Positions 1 to 7,853 of a stretch of DNA of 64,000 nt are shown in pieces. Position 1 is the first letter of the stretch, and every line of letters starts with the position of its first letter. The stretch is taken from assembly GCF_014193425.1 (NCBI RefSeq), contig NZ_JACHZG010000001.1, forward strand, positions 2,170,001 through 2,234,000, written 5' to 3'. The notes beneath the pieces were generated by a model, which was given only the letters and a program-made list of their open reading frames with translations, had not been told where the DNA came from and searched no databases. Source of the stretch: Microlunatus antarcticus. Its GTDB lineage: Bacteria; Actinomycetota; Actinomycetes; Propionibacteriales; Propionibacteriaceae. The position numbers and the translations under genes were made by a program.

Positions 1-1299
1 GTGTAGAAGTTGGGGTCTGAAGCCGCCGGTCTCGAGCAGGCTTCGGGCGATGTAGTTGGTCAGGTTGCGGAACCCGAGTGCGGAGCCGCGCAGGTGTTCG
101 AGCCGTCCGTTGAGCGCCTCGGTCGGCCCGTTGCTGGTGCCGGGTCGTTCGAAGTAGGCGAGCACGTCAGCGGCTCGCTTCTTCAGGGTCCGGCCCAGGG
201 TGGTGAGCTCGGTGAGCACCTTGGGGACGCCGGCGCTGAGGTCGGTGATCAGCTTCTCCATGAGCTCGCGGCCACGTTGCCGGTCCTCGTGGCGATAGGC
301 GGCGATCATGCGCTGGTAGACACCCCAGGTCGCCTCGACCTCGACGTGAGCGTCATCAACGAACAGCGCGCGTAGCTTGTCGGTGAGCAGGTCCGCGCCG
401 GTGTGCAGCGTGCGCCGCGACTTGTAGAGCGGGTCGTCCCTGAACCCACGGTGCCCGTGGATCGCGAGTTGGACCCGGCGCCGGCACCTGTCGAGGGCGT
501 CACCGGCCAAGCGCACGACGTGGAAGGGATCCATCACCGTGACCGCGTCCGGGATCTCCTCTGCAGCGGCGGTCTTGAACCCGGTGAAGCCGTCCATCGC
601 GACCACCTCGACCGCGTCACGGAAGGCGTCGTCGCGGTCGGCGAGCCAGGTCTTGAACGCCGCCTTCGACCGGCCCTCGACCATGTCCAGCAGCCTTGCT
701 GGGCCGGCGCCATCGCGGACCGGGGTGAGGTCGATGATCACGGTGACGTACTTGTCGCCACGCCTGGTGTGGCGCCAGACGTGCTCATCGACGCCAATGA
801 CCTTCACGCCCTCGAACCGCGTGGGGTCGTTGATCAGCAGCCGCTTGCCTTCGGCCAGGACCGCGTTGTTGGCGGTGTCCCACGCGACCCCGAGTCCCTC
901 GGCGACACGGGCGACGGTGAGGTGTGCGACCACGATCCCTTCCAGCGCCCACCGCAGCCCGGTGCGCGAGAGCTTCGCGCGTGGCTCCGCCGCGGCGCTG
1001 GTGTCTTGGCGCCACACGTGTCCGCAGTCGGCACAGCGGTAGCGGCGCACTACAACTTCCAGCACGGTGGGTCGCCAGCCCAGCGGCTCGTGGGCCAACC
1101 GCCGGATCACGGTGTCACGAGCAGCGCCTTCGCTGCCGCACCGTCGGCACCACTGATCTGGTTCCACCACGCGGCACGCGAGGACCGCACGATCCGGTTC
1201 AAGTCGTTGCCCGGTCACGCTCAGACCGAGGCCGTCGAGTCGAGCGAAGGCGGTCAGGTCAGGGCGGCCGAAGCCGGCCGGCGGGGTAGCGTCGGACAC
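1..1299 (-). CDS. ISL3-family transposase (3' end cut by window)
   Basis: The reading frame is open from a GTG at 1299 to the window edge (433 codons) with no interruption. The stop lies outside, so the protein is close to the usual ISL3 length of about 430-440 residues. An N-terminal zinc-binding region is visible (CRRCG near residue 45, then CADCGHVW). It is followed by the DDE catalytic core with VIGVDEHVW (first Asp), a central VVAMDGF/DPFHVVRLAGDAL block, and the C-terminal NGPTEALNGRLEHLRG segment characteristic of ISL3 (DDE_Tnp_ISL3). It catalyses cut-and-paste movement of the element. An intact frame suggests recent arrival. Confidence 0.9.
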   Translation of the reverse strand, partial: MSDATPPAGFGRPDLTAFARLDGLGLSVTGQRLEPDRAVLACRVVEPDQWCRRCGSEGAARDTVIRRLAHEPLGWRPTVLEVVVRRYRCADCGHVWRQDTSAAAEPRAKLSRTGLRWALEGIVVAHLTVARVAEGLGVAWDTANNAVLAEGKRLLINDPTRFEGVKVIGVDEHVWRHTRRGDKYVTVIIDLTPVRDGAGPARLLDMVEGRSKAAFKTWLADRDDAFRDAVEVVAMDGFTGFKTAAAEEIPDAVTVMDPFHVVRLAGDALDRCRRRVQLAIHGHRGFRDDPLYKSRRTLHTGADLLTDKLRALFVDDAHVEVEATWGVYQRMIAAYRHEDRQRGRELMEKLITDLSAGVPKVLTELTTLGRTLKKRAADVLAYFERPGTSNGPTEALNGRLEHLRGSALGFRNLTNYIARSLLETGGFRPQLLH

Positions 1300-1410
1300 G
1301 TCGAGGTCTTTCGGATGGATGGCGTAGGAACCTCCGTCGTCGGGAGACCTCGACGTCTATCTGCGGACCGACGCGCCCGGCCGACCTACACCGTCATCTG
1401 GGAAGACCCC
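1..1410 (-). mobile_element. ISL3-family insertion sequence (partial, left part outside window)
   Basis: The element contains an open ISL3-type transposase reading leftward and ends at about 1410 with a terminal inverted repeat. Read inward, that repeat begins GGGGTCTTCCCAGATGAC, which is typical of ISL3 ends. The opposite end lies beyond position 1. The terminal 167 bases (1244-1410) recur almost exactly at 3881-4048, so two copies of this element have been present here in the same orientation. Confidence 0.88.
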
Positions 1411-1642
1411 TGAAACGTCTTCGACGACGACGGGACCGGCTAGGAGGAGGGCGCGGTGAGCTAAAAGAATGGAGCTTGCTCGGCTTCGACGCCGCCGCAA
1501 GCTCCGGTGAAACGGTCGGTACTGGTCGGTCGTCGTCGGTCACCACCGGATGGCGGCGCCCCCCACTCTCGGCGTTTGCGCAGGTCAGCGGCTCGTTCGC
1601 CCAGTGGGCGCATCAAGCGATAGACGCAAAGCCGACGTGATT

Positions 1643-1673
1643 AGGTCGTCGGTTCGATTCCGACAGGCGGCTC
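1643..1673 (+). other. tRNA 3'-end-like fragment (possible attachment-site remnant)
   Basis: A perfect T-arm (GTCGG, TTCGATT loop, CCGAC at 1648-1664) is followed by AGGCGGCT, which reads like a 3' acceptor strand. No matching D-arm, anticodon arm or 5' acceptor strand is found upstream, so this is only the 3' part of a tRNA. The acceptor resembles some actinobacterial tRNA-Thr genes, but the identity is uncertain. Such 3' ends are the usual core of integrase attachment sites. No integrase gene is seen beside it. Confidence 0.45.
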
Positions 1674-1683
1674 TGGCGAACAG

Positions 1684-1713
1684 CCCCTGACCTGCGGAAA
1701 CGCAGGGCAGGGG
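1684..1713 (+). terminator. Stem-loop downstream of tRNA-like fragment
   Basis: A 13-base arm (CCCCTGACCTGCG) pairs with its near-perfect complement across a GAAA tetraloop, with one mismatch. It lies 11 bases beyond the tRNA-like 3' end, where a tRNA terminator would be expected. The following T-run is weak. Confidence 0.5.
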
Positions 1714-2291
1714 CGGTTCGGTTCTGGTGGTCGCGCGATGCGCTGGCCTCACGGCTCTGCCCGACACCGACGTCGCTCTCCTCTGCGACGGACCCCTCGC
1801 CGGCTGAGCGCTCGCAGCCCGCATCCTGTCCGTGTGCCGATAGGCCTCGCTCCGCTCGGCAACGCGGCGTGGCGTTGTGTCGCGACCTGGACGTGCGAGG
1901 TGTCAACGGTGCGTCGGCGCAGCGATCGTTGTGTGCGCAGCGAGATGTTCCATGCCGCACGGGCGACGCGCACGAACGCAACGCCCCGGAACGCCAACGA
2001 CCCGTCATCGCTGCGACGCGCAACGCGTCTCCCGTCACGGCAACGGATCGCAACCAAGACCCGCCCACGGCGCCTAGCGGGACGGAGGGCAAGTTGACAC
2101 AGTTGCGCTGCCATGGAACCGCGCTGGCTCTCTCGATGACCACCGGTGAACCAGTGCCGCTCCAGGCTTGCGCCTGGTGTTGCCTGGCCCCCCTCGTGAT
2201 CGGCCCGTCGGGGATCGTCAACGTGGTGCGGGTGTCGAGGCGGTCGGGTCCGACGGCTCGGCGGGGCGCGATCGTCTCGTGCGTTGGCGGA
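1714..2291. other. Non-coding or unrecognised stretch
   Basis: Several overlapping open frames cross this region in most frames, but none has a recognisable domain, a convincing start with a ribosome-binding site, or consistent coding bias. Together with 1411-1642 it separates the ISL3 copy from the first ordinary gene. It probably contains degraded mobile DNA. Confidence 0.4.
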
Positions 2292-2603
2292 CTACGGGAG
2301 CTTGGACGCGAGGACGTCGGCCGCCAGGATCTCGGGTGCTGCGCCGAGGAGGTGCTGGTTGGCCATCAGGGCTGCGACGATGGCGCCGTTGGCGTGGGCG
2401 TCGCGAGCGGCCTCGTCGGGGAATGCATCGAAGATCCAAAAGGTGTCGGCGTGGGTTCTAGCCGCGAACCAGACAATCGTTCCCACTTCTTCGTTGGCGA
2501 GTGCGACAGCGCCGGCGAGCAGATCGGCGAGCGCGTCGTGCTGTCCATCGGCCGCGACGATCTTGGCGACGAAGGCATACGGAAGTGATGCGGGTGTGGA
2601 CAT
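2292..2603 (-). CDS. Putative quinol monooxygenase (ABM domain)
   Basis: This is a 103-residue single-domain protein of the antibiotic biosynthesis monooxygenase (ABM, dimeric alpha-beta barrel) family. Such proteins oxidise quinols or other small aromatics without a cofactor. Family features visible are the N-terminal FVAKIVAADGQ strand, the NEEVGTIVWFAART strand, DTFWIFDAFPDEAARDAH, and the closing LLGAAPEI block. It is transcribed divergently from the GlxA-type regulator that starts at 2711, which suggests control by that regulator. The substrate cannot be told from sequence. Confidence 0.75.
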   Translation of the reverse strand: MSTPASLPYAFVAKIVAADGQHDALADLLAGAVALANEEVGTIVWFAARTHADTFWIFDAFPDEAARDAHANGAIVAALMANQHLLGAAPEILAADVLASKLP

Positions 2604-2710
2604 GAGGGGTTCTCCTTGAAGTCGGGGTTCTTCGTGGGGCGAGTTCAGCGTATGACGAGCGAGGGCCGATGGGGAGTGGCGTATACGACAGTATTGCTAT
2701 TGTTCGCGCC
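2604..2710. promoter_or_regulatory. Shared divergent promoter region
   Basis: This 107-base gap separates the divergent ABM monooxygenase and AraC-type regulator genes and must hold both promoters. It is locally A/T-richer (ACAGTATTGCTATTGTT near 2687-2705), which fits a -10 region for the regulator gene. No operator repeat was identified with confidence. Confidence 0.4.
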
Positions 2711-3652
2711 ATGCGTATCGGACTGATCGCGATCGACGGCTGCTTCGGTTCGGCTGTCGCGTCGGTCATCGACATCGTGCGGGTGGCCGACGGAGCCCGC
2801 GGCGATATCGACCCGCGGATCGACCCGATCGAACTCGCCATCCTCGGACCGAAACGGCGAGTGACCACGACGGCATCGATGACCCTGTCGGTTGACCACC
2901 CGCTGTCGGAGTCCGGAGAGTTCGACGTGGTCGTCGTCCCTGCGCTTGGAACCCTCACGGCCGCCGCTACCAACGACGCCCTCCAGAGCCGAGATGCTCG
3001 TTCGGTCATCGCCTCGCTCGGGCGCCTCGACGACGCGACCACCCGGATCGCCGCGGCGTGCACCGGCGTGTTCGCCGTCGCCGAGACCGGACGGATGCAT
3101 CATCGGCGGGCGACGACCAGCTGGTTCCTGGGGCCGGAGTTCCTGAAGCGCTATCCAACCGTCGCCCTCGATCTCGACACCATGGTCGTCGTGGACGGGA
3201 ACCTCGTCACCGCCGGCGCCGCGTTCGCCCACATCGACCTCGCGCTCTCACTCGTGCGATCGATCAGCCCCGACCTGGCCCAACATGTCGCCAAGCTCCT
3301 CATCATCGACGAGCGTCCGTCGCAGGCGGCCTTCGTCGCCTACGAACATCTCCGGCATGAGGACCCGATCGTCGTCGAGTTCGAACGCTTCGTGCGCGCC
3401 CGCCTGGACGAACCGTTCAACGTCGCCTTCGTCGCGCAGTCGCTCGGCACCAGCCGGCGCACCCTCGAACGACGAGTCCGTGCGGCGCTCAACATCACTC
3501 CGCTCGGCTTCGTCCAACGGCTTCGCATCGAACGAGCTCGGCACCTCTCAGCAACCACGGACCTCACCTCCGCCGAGATCGCGCTACGGGTCGGCTACGC
3601 GAACGCCGAGACTCTGCGCTCCCTCCTGCGCAGGGAGCGACGCCGTTCCTGA
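2711..3652 (+). CDS. GlxA-family AraC-type transcriptional regulator
   Basis: This is a 313-residue cytoplasmic regulator. Residues about 1-165 form a DJ-1/PfpI-like (glutamine-amidotransferase-type) sensor domain, with AACTGVFAVAETG carrying the nucleophile-elbow cysteine. The last ~90 residues form two AraC helix-turn-helix motifs (VAFVAQSLGTSRRTLERRVR and AEIALRVGYANAETL). I chose the ATG at 2711 (MRIGLIAIDG) because homology begins there; an upstream in-frame ATG at 2669 would add 14 unrelated residues. It lies divergent to the ABM monooxygenase, its most likely target. The inducer is unknown. Confidence 0.82.
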   Translation: MRIGLIAIDGCFGSAVASVIDIVRVADGARGDIDPRIDPIELAILGPKRRVTTTASMTLSVDHPLSESGEFDVVVVPALGTLTAAATNDALQSRDARSVIASLGRLDDATTRIAAACTGVFAVAETGRMHHRRATTSWFLGPEFLKRYPTVALDLDTMVVVDGNLVTAGAAFAHIDLALSLVRSISPDLAQHVAKLLIIDERPSQAAFVAYEHLRHEDPIVVEFERFVRARLDEPFNVAFVAQSLGTSRRTLERRVRAALNITPLGFVQRLRIERARHLSATTDLTSAEIALRVGYANAETLRSLLRRERRRS

Positions 3653-3880
3653 CCTATCGCCATGCCTGTAGCCGGTGTCCTAGCGCCCGGTTGGAACCAC
3701 CTCTCAGCACGTCGCGTCGACGCTCCTGCGTCGCCCCTGGACGACCCACTCGACACGCCCGCAGCACAGGCCATGTGACGTGCCCCGGCTTCCCGGCCGC
3801 TCGGGGTTGGGTGGCTGTGATGTCGCTGCGTTCTCGTCGAGGGGGTCAGCAGACCCGATCAGGGTCGATTGGGATGAGAC
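3653..3880. other. Unrecognised spacer before ISL3 remnant
   Basis: About 230 bases between the regulator stop and the ISL3 remnant contain no gene I can support. Confidence 0.4.
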
Positions 3881-4048
3881 GCGAAGGCGGTCAGGTCAGG
3901 GCGGCCGAGGCCGGCCGGCGGGGTAGCGTCGGTCACGTCGAGGTCTTTCGGATGGATGGCGTAGGAACCTCCGTCGTCGGGAGACCTCGACGTCTATCTG
4001 CGGACCGACGCGCCCGGCCGACCTACACCCTCATCTGGGAAGAGCCCC
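3881..4048 (-). mobile_element. ISL3-family terminal remnant
   Basis: These 168 bases match 1244-1410 with only a few differences, including the inverted repeat (here GGGGCTCTTCCCAGATGAG read inward) and the transposase start region. The match stops abruptly at 3881, so the rest of this copy is lost. The outer end sits exactly in frame against codon 46 of a truncated tnsA-like gene. This suggests that an ISL3 insertion broke that gene and a later deletion removed most of the IS and what lay beyond it. Confidence 0.85.
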
Positions 4049-4186
4049 GTCACGGACCGGGCGCCACCCCTCGACGGCGAGGCCAGCGAGATCTAGCAGG
4101 TCACAGGTGCGCGGCTGGCCGAGACCGTCGACGTAGACCACGCACGTCGAGACCGCCGACAAGTTCGCGGGCAGCACACCAGTCAT
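4049..4186 (-). pseudogene. tnsA N-terminal fragment, truncated by ISL3
   Basis: An ATG at 4186, preceded by GAGG at a ribosome-binding distance, opens 46 codons that end exactly where the ISL3 inverted repeat begins. The peptide (LPANLSA...VYV...RTCDLLDLAGLAVEG...PVRD) aligns without gaps worth noting to the start of the intact TnsA at 32634 (LPANMSA...VYV...RSCSVTELGSVEVE...PVRE). I infer it is the leftover N-terminus of the endonuclease subunit of a second, broken Tn7-like element, in the same orientation as the intact one. No trace of its tnsB, tnsC or tniQ is seen to the left. Confidence 0.65.
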
Positions 4187-4285
4187 CGCAGGACCTCGTC
4201 ACGGGCCGCGGCGCCTCGGCCAACATCCACAGTCGCACTACAACCCTGGACTGGCAACGCCTCCTGCCGGGCACTGCCTCCCGGA

Positions 4286-5302
4286 CTAGGAGCCGAGGTC
4301 GTCAGAGCCACCGAGGTCGTCGATGAGTCGACGGATGGCGGGGTCGTTGATCTCCGGGTAGGAGGGCGAGGTCGTAGTGTCAGCGGAGCCGTCGCTGCGG
4401 GACCAGGTGACCGTGGGGGTCGGCATTGTCGGCCGCGTGGGCGATAGGGGCGGCACGTCTGGCCAAGGTGCGCTTGGGCTGGCGAACAGGGCGTCGTAGG
4501 CCTCGAACGCCAGACGTGCGTTCACGACGCTGGCGAGTTCCGGGAGCAGTTGGTCGCCACCGGCAAGAGGGCGCCGCGGTTCACCTATCAGGAGCTGGCG
4601 TGAGCTGATCGGAATGAACACGGGCGAGCCTGGGGGCAGAATGCCTTGCCAGCCAAGGTCGGCGCTGGGCAGGACGGCTACGGGTGCGTCCGCCGTGATG
4701 AGGCACGCCCTGGGTGCCGTACGCACCGACCAGGTCCAGTCGTTGAGCCGCTCACTGAGCCGGTCGAACTCACGCAGAAATATGCGGAGGTTGGCCTGGG
4801 CGGGCTCATCTGGCTTGCCCAACCGTTCCCAGACGGCGGTTGCGGCGACCTGAGCTGCGTTCAGCGCGTCTGGCGAGAGTGTCGTCGGATCGATCTTCCT
4901 GTTGACAAGGTGCTCGTGAAGTACCAGGACCGGTCCGATGTGTTCGCCGACCTGCTCGAGGCGAGCCCGCGTGGTCGCGGTCCGGAGCAGACCGCTGGCA
5001 GCGAACCTCGCCAGCGCCGTGTTATCCGGCGCGTTCAAGGGGTCACCTCGACGCGCTCGTATGAGTACCGGCGCGACGGGGCCCTCGATGTCGCTGCTCA
5101 GCCAGTCCTCGATGTCATCGACCAGAGCGCCGGCGGCACCGGTGTAGCTGTAGAAGTTGGTGCGCACGGACGCGTTGTTCACCGAGATCAACGACTCCGT
5201 CCCGTCCCGGCGTCGGAGCGCCAGCCTGCTCCTCGTGTCGACGAAGCCGCGCAGCAACGTCTTCGGCACCGTGTGCTGCTTCGCCTTGTGTTGTCTCGTC
5301 AC
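4286..5302 (-). CDS. DUF4238 family protein, putative defence-related cargo
   Basis: This 338-residue protein opens with KQHTVPKTLLRGFVD, the signature start of DUF4238 proteins (QH-VP--LL--F). The DUF4238 module fills most of the chain, including a central LITADAPVAVLPS segment and a region resembling the family's FIPISSRQLL block. The last ~60 residues are proline/serine-rich and end in an acidic tail. The family has no assigned reaction, though members often sit in variable or defence islands. Its start overlaps the stop of the upstream metallopeptidase gene by 4 bases (5299-5302), so the two are co-translated. No signal peptide or membrane segment is visible. Confidence 0.75.
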   Translation of the reverse strand: MTRQHKAKQHTVPKTLLRGFVDTRSRLALRRRDGTESLISVNNASVRTNFYSYTGAAGALVDDIEDWLSSDIEGPVAPVLIRARRGDPLNAPDNTALARFAASGLLRTATTRARLEQVGEHIGPVLVLHEHLVNRKIDPTTLSPDALNAAQVAATAVWERLGKPDEPAQANLRIFLREFDRLSERLNDWTWSVRTAPRACLITADAPVAVLPSADLGWQGILPPGSPVFIPISSRQLLIGEPRRPLAGGDQLLPELASVVNARLAFEAYDALFASPSAPWPDVPPLSPTRPTMPTPTVTWSRSDGSADTTTSPSYPEINDPAIRRLIDDLGGSDDLGS

Positions 5303-6267
5303 GGGGCGTCCGCGGCGTTCGCATCGTCGCGGAGGTCGCCTTCTGCGACCAGCTGCTGCCAGCGTGCTTCGAACATGGCGTCAGTACCGCTCCGGCGGAA
5401 CGCCCATTTCGAGTCTGGGCGGGCGTCATTGCTCTGGATGGTGAAGCCCGTGTCGCGGAGGAGCTTCCGCTCCACCTCGGCTGCCTGCCGCAGATGCGTG
5501 GCACGAACGGAGCCGCCCCACGAGGTGCCTGCAGCTGGGATCCGCCGGTAGAGGTCCAGCCTCTCCTGCCAGCTGCGGGCGATCAGCTCGTTCCAGCACT
5601 GGTTGCCAAAGGTCGACAGATCGTCCACGCTGACGAGGGTCCCGCCGTCGACGACGGCCCCGGCGAGGTAGCCCAGGCTGATGGTGAGCCGGTGCTGAGC
5701 GGCCAGGACCTTGCTCGCGAAGAGGAACACGTCGTCCGACTCGGGGGCGTGCAGCGCCTCGAAGACCTGACAGGTGAAGTCGAACATCTGATCGTTCATG
5801 CTGCTGGGCGTGGCCAGACCTGCGACCGGGTAACCGGCTTCTGCAGCGCGTCGCTCGACTCGGAACTCCTCGATCGCGAGCTCAGCGATCATCCGCAGCC
5901 AGGCGAGACCGCTGGTCGACCGGTCGGGCTGCACCACAAACGCCGCTTCATCCTGTGCGTGGAGCAGGACGTGGCCGCCCTCGTGCGCCAGCAGCCGTTC
6001 GATCTCCGCGACGGAAGCGCTGCTGACGACCGCGTGGTTGATCACGACGGTCGTGTGCCCGTCATGGTGAATCGTCCGACCGCCGACCACCCCGTAGCCA
6101 CGGTCCGTGTCGTACAGGCCCGAGCTGGGATCGAGTCGCTGCACGGTCTCGGCGAAGTTCTCGCTGACGATGACAGCCGCGTCGGGCTTTCCGATGGCGT
6201 CCAGACCACGCTGCATCGCTGCCCCTGCAACGTTGGAGACCAGACAGCCTTCGGTGGAGAGATTCAT
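5299..6267 (-). CDS. Zinc-metallopeptidase-like protein (HEGGH), cargo
   Basis: This protein of about 322 residues contains LLAHEGGHVLLH near residue 98, a classical HExxH-type zinc site of the gluzincin kind (compare ImmA/IrrE-like peptidases). A downstream acidic segment (AELAIEEFRVERR) could supply the third ligand. No secretion signal is evident, so it should act in the cytoplasm. I chose the ATG at 6267 (MNLSTEG); an in-frame ATG at 6315 is possible. The GATACT six bases before 6267 could be a -10 box of a leaderless transcript. It heads a tightly overlapped operon with the DUF4238 gene just inside a Tn7-like end. The target is unknown; ImmA-like cleavage of a repressor or an abortive-infection role is conjecture. 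Confidence 0.65.
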   Translation of the reverse strand: MNLSTEGCLVSNVAGAAMQRGLDAIGKPDAAVIVSENFAETVQRLDPSSGLYDTDRGYGVVGGRTIHHDGHTTVVINHAVVSSASVAEIERLLAHEGGHVLLHAQDEAAFVVQPDRSTSGLAWLRMIAELAIEEFRVERRAAEAGYPVAGLATPSSMNDQMFDFTCQVFEALHAPESDDVFLFASKVLAAQHRLTISLGYLAGAVVDGGTLVSVDDLSTFGNQCWNELIARSWQERLDLYRRIPAAGTSWGGSVRATHLRQAAEVERKLLRDTGFTIQSNDARPDSKWAFRRSGTDAMFEARWQQLVAEGDLRDDANAADAP

Positions 6268-6350
6268 ACCTGCAGTATCGGCAGGAGCGCTGACAGATCG
6301 CGCCGGCCAGATCAATCCCCAAGGGCGTCACCTCGGAGTGGGCCGCGCTA

Positions 6351-6435
6351 CTGACAAGATCATTGCGAGAATGAGCCTGATCCGGACTACTGACAAGATC
6401 TTTGAGAAAACTGACAGCTTGTATGAGACAGGACA
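6351..6435. repeat. Tn7-like terminal repeats of the relic element (outward end at 6435)
   Basis: Three copies of a roughly 20-base site are present. They start with CTGACAAGAT at 6351, CTGACAAGAT at 6390 and CTGACAGCTT at 6411. The last runs through GAGACAGGACA to the terminus at 6435. Read from outside, the terminus is TGTCCTGTCTCATACAAGC, matching the ends at 6491 and 32840. These are interpreted as TnsB-binding sites. They point left, so the element they bound lies to the left. Confidence 0.72.
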
Positions 6436-6490
6436 CTCTCTCGCCGCGCCGCCGCCAAAAAAGTCAGCCCGGACCTCTACCGTGATTGGA
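6436..6490. other. 55-base spacer between two Tn7-like ends
   Basis: This short stretch separates the outward end of the relic element (6435) from the left terminus of the complete element (6491). It carries no gene and no site repeat. It may be what is left of the original target DNA between two adjacent insertions. It shows no similarity to the sequence right of 32840. Confidence 0.5.
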
Positions 6491-6615
6491 TGTCCGGTCT
6501 CAATCTTCATGTCAGCGGCTGCGCGCTCCGCGGACACCTCTTGTGAGACGAATTAGGCACGATCTGTCTCAAGGATCTTGTCAGCACCCGGACGCTGTCT
6601 CATCCAGGTTGTCAG
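6491..6615. repeat. Left-end terminal repeats of the Tn7-like transposon
   Basis: Three related sites are found at 6491-6515, 6565-6584 and 6596-6615. The second reads TGTCTCAAGGATCTTGTCAG and the third TGTCTCATCCAGGTTGTCAG. All are in the same orientation, pointing right into the element. They share TGTC at the outer side and TGTCAG at the inner side with the right-end sites in inverted orientation. They are interpreted as TnsB-binding sites, with the terminus at 6491. Confidence 0.72.
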
Positions 6616-6815
6616 CGACCGGACGCTCTCGGTTGCAACCTGGTGTGGTTGGCGCTCGGCGGCGAGGCGGCCGCCACTTTCTTCGCCGTAAGGGGACCGT
6701 GGTGCGGAGCACGCTGAACTACCGTCCTGCGAGACGGCGGAGGCCAACTTCCGGGGACGACCTCGGGTTGAGCGAGATGCTCGGAACTCTGACCTTGGCT
6801 GCTTGGCTGCTTGGC
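6616..6815. other. Spacer with two cargo-gap motif copies
   Basis: No gene is supported here. The stretch contains GACCGTGGTGCGGAGC at 6695-6710 and a weaker ACCGTCCTGCGAGAC at 6721, members of a motif that recurs between cargo genes across the element. Confidence 0.45.
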
Positions 6816-7694
6816 TCAGCCGCAGTCCCAGTTGTATCGAACAGACGAGAGATCGCCGCCGGCTACCGCGGAAGGGTCGGCGAACAGCTGCCCGACACCG
6901 CCGTCGCCCCAGCCTCCGCTCTCACCCGAGTCCAGCTGCAGCAGCACTGATCCCCTCGGTGCGTTGCGGGCGGGGTAGGCACCGTCTCCTCGTGGGTCCG
7001 TCTGGGTGAATCGAGCGAATCCGCCGATTTTGCTGCCGACGACGAAGCCGACCAGCGGCGACTCGTACCCGCGCGCGAGGTCCTCCCACACGTCTTCGGG
7101 CTCGAGCTCATACCCGACTGCGGCGAGGCCCTTGTCGCCGAGGACGTCCGTCACCTCCTGCCACAGCGGCTCGGCGCGCACGTCCTCCGGCAGCTCCTTC
7201 CACGCAGGTAAACTCAGGCCTTCCGTCAGAATTAGGCGTCCGTCCCCGACTGGGGACCAGTCGGTGTCGACGTCGTCCGGCTCCTCGCCCACGCTGGGCG
7301 CGGACACGTCGTCGAACCAGCGCGCGAGGAAACCGACCGTCCCCCGCGACTCGTCGAACGTCAGCCCGTAGGTGTCGTCGGCGGAGGTGAACCACTGCAG
7401 CAGTCCGCGTTCGGGGAAGCCGACCAACTTCGGCGCCTCGGCGAAGTTGATCTGGGCGACGAAGCACATCGGGCCGTTTTCGTCGATCGGCCATGGCTGG
7501 CCGTGCGGCAAGTACGCACCCTCGCCAAGGCAGCTACCGGTCGGCGGGGACGCCGCGTCATCCGAAGCGAGGTCGACGCGCACACACGGCGCCGCGAGCT
7601 CGGCCAGCCGCTGACGCAGCCTGCCCCGGACCTCCTCGCGGACGGCATGAGCGGCGCCGCCCTTCTTGCGCTTGCCGAAGGGCTTGGGACTCAT
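6816..7694 (-). CDS. DUF1963 (YwqG-like) protein
   Basis: This is a 292-residue cytoplasmic protein with the DUF1963 fold. Family marks are the LGEGAYLPHGQPWP segment, FVAQINFAEAPKLVGFPERGLLQWFTS, and the C-terminal SVLLQLDSGESGGWGDGGVGQLFAD. The family is widespread but has no proven biochemical role. I chose the ATG at 7694 (MSPKPFGKRKKGG). The frame is open further upstream to 7838, but that part is not family-like. It is the first cargo gene inside the left end and stands alone between cargo-gap motifs (6695, 7792). Confidence 0.75.
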   Translation of the reverse strand: MSPKPFGKRKKGGAAHAVREEVRGRLRQRLAELAAPCVRVDLASDDAASPPTGSCLGEGAYLPHGQPWPIDENGPMCFVAQINFAEAPKLVGFPERGLLQWFTSADDTYGLTFDESRGTVGFLARWFDDVSAPSVGEEPDDVDTDWSPVGDGRLILTEGLSLPAWKELPEDVRAEPLWQEVTDVLGDKGLAAVGYELEPEDVWEDLARGYESPLVGFVVGSKIGGFARFTQTDPRGDGAYPARNAPRGSVLLQLDSGESGGWGDGGVGQLFADPSAVAGGDLSSVRYNWDCG

Positions 7695-7853
7695 GCCCTT
7701 ATCGTGCCCGGTGGGAGCGCCGAGCGTGGCTGTGACAGACCAAGGACGACGACAAGTAACTGAGGCAGAACCCTGACGTTCGTCGTAGGCCGACCGTCTA
7801 CCGAGCACATAGGCTGGAAGGCTGCCGGGGACGGTCAATCTTCGTGCGCGTCT

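Larger units (their letters stand above)
4049..6435. mobile_element. Relic of a Tn7-like element (right-hand part)
   Basis: This stretch joins a truncated tnsA (4049-4186), a two-gene cargo operon (4286-6267) and a set of terminal repeats ending at GGACA (6435). The terminal 25 bases match the right terminus of the adjacent intact element (32816-32840) in orientation and pattern. In that element tnsA starts about 100 bases inside the terminal repeats. Here two cargo genes separate tnsA from the end, which is an unusual cargo position. The 5 flanking bases (CTCTC) have no partner in the window. Confidence 0.6.

Noticed and set aside
1585-2221. Several frames containing NRTDD or SESNRR peptides.
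   Set aside because: These peptides are the known artefact of translating across a tRNA 3' end and lack coding support.
6328-6537. A 69-residue minus-strand frame across the two transposon ends.
   Set aside because: It is made of the terminal repeats and the spacer; no start context or homology.
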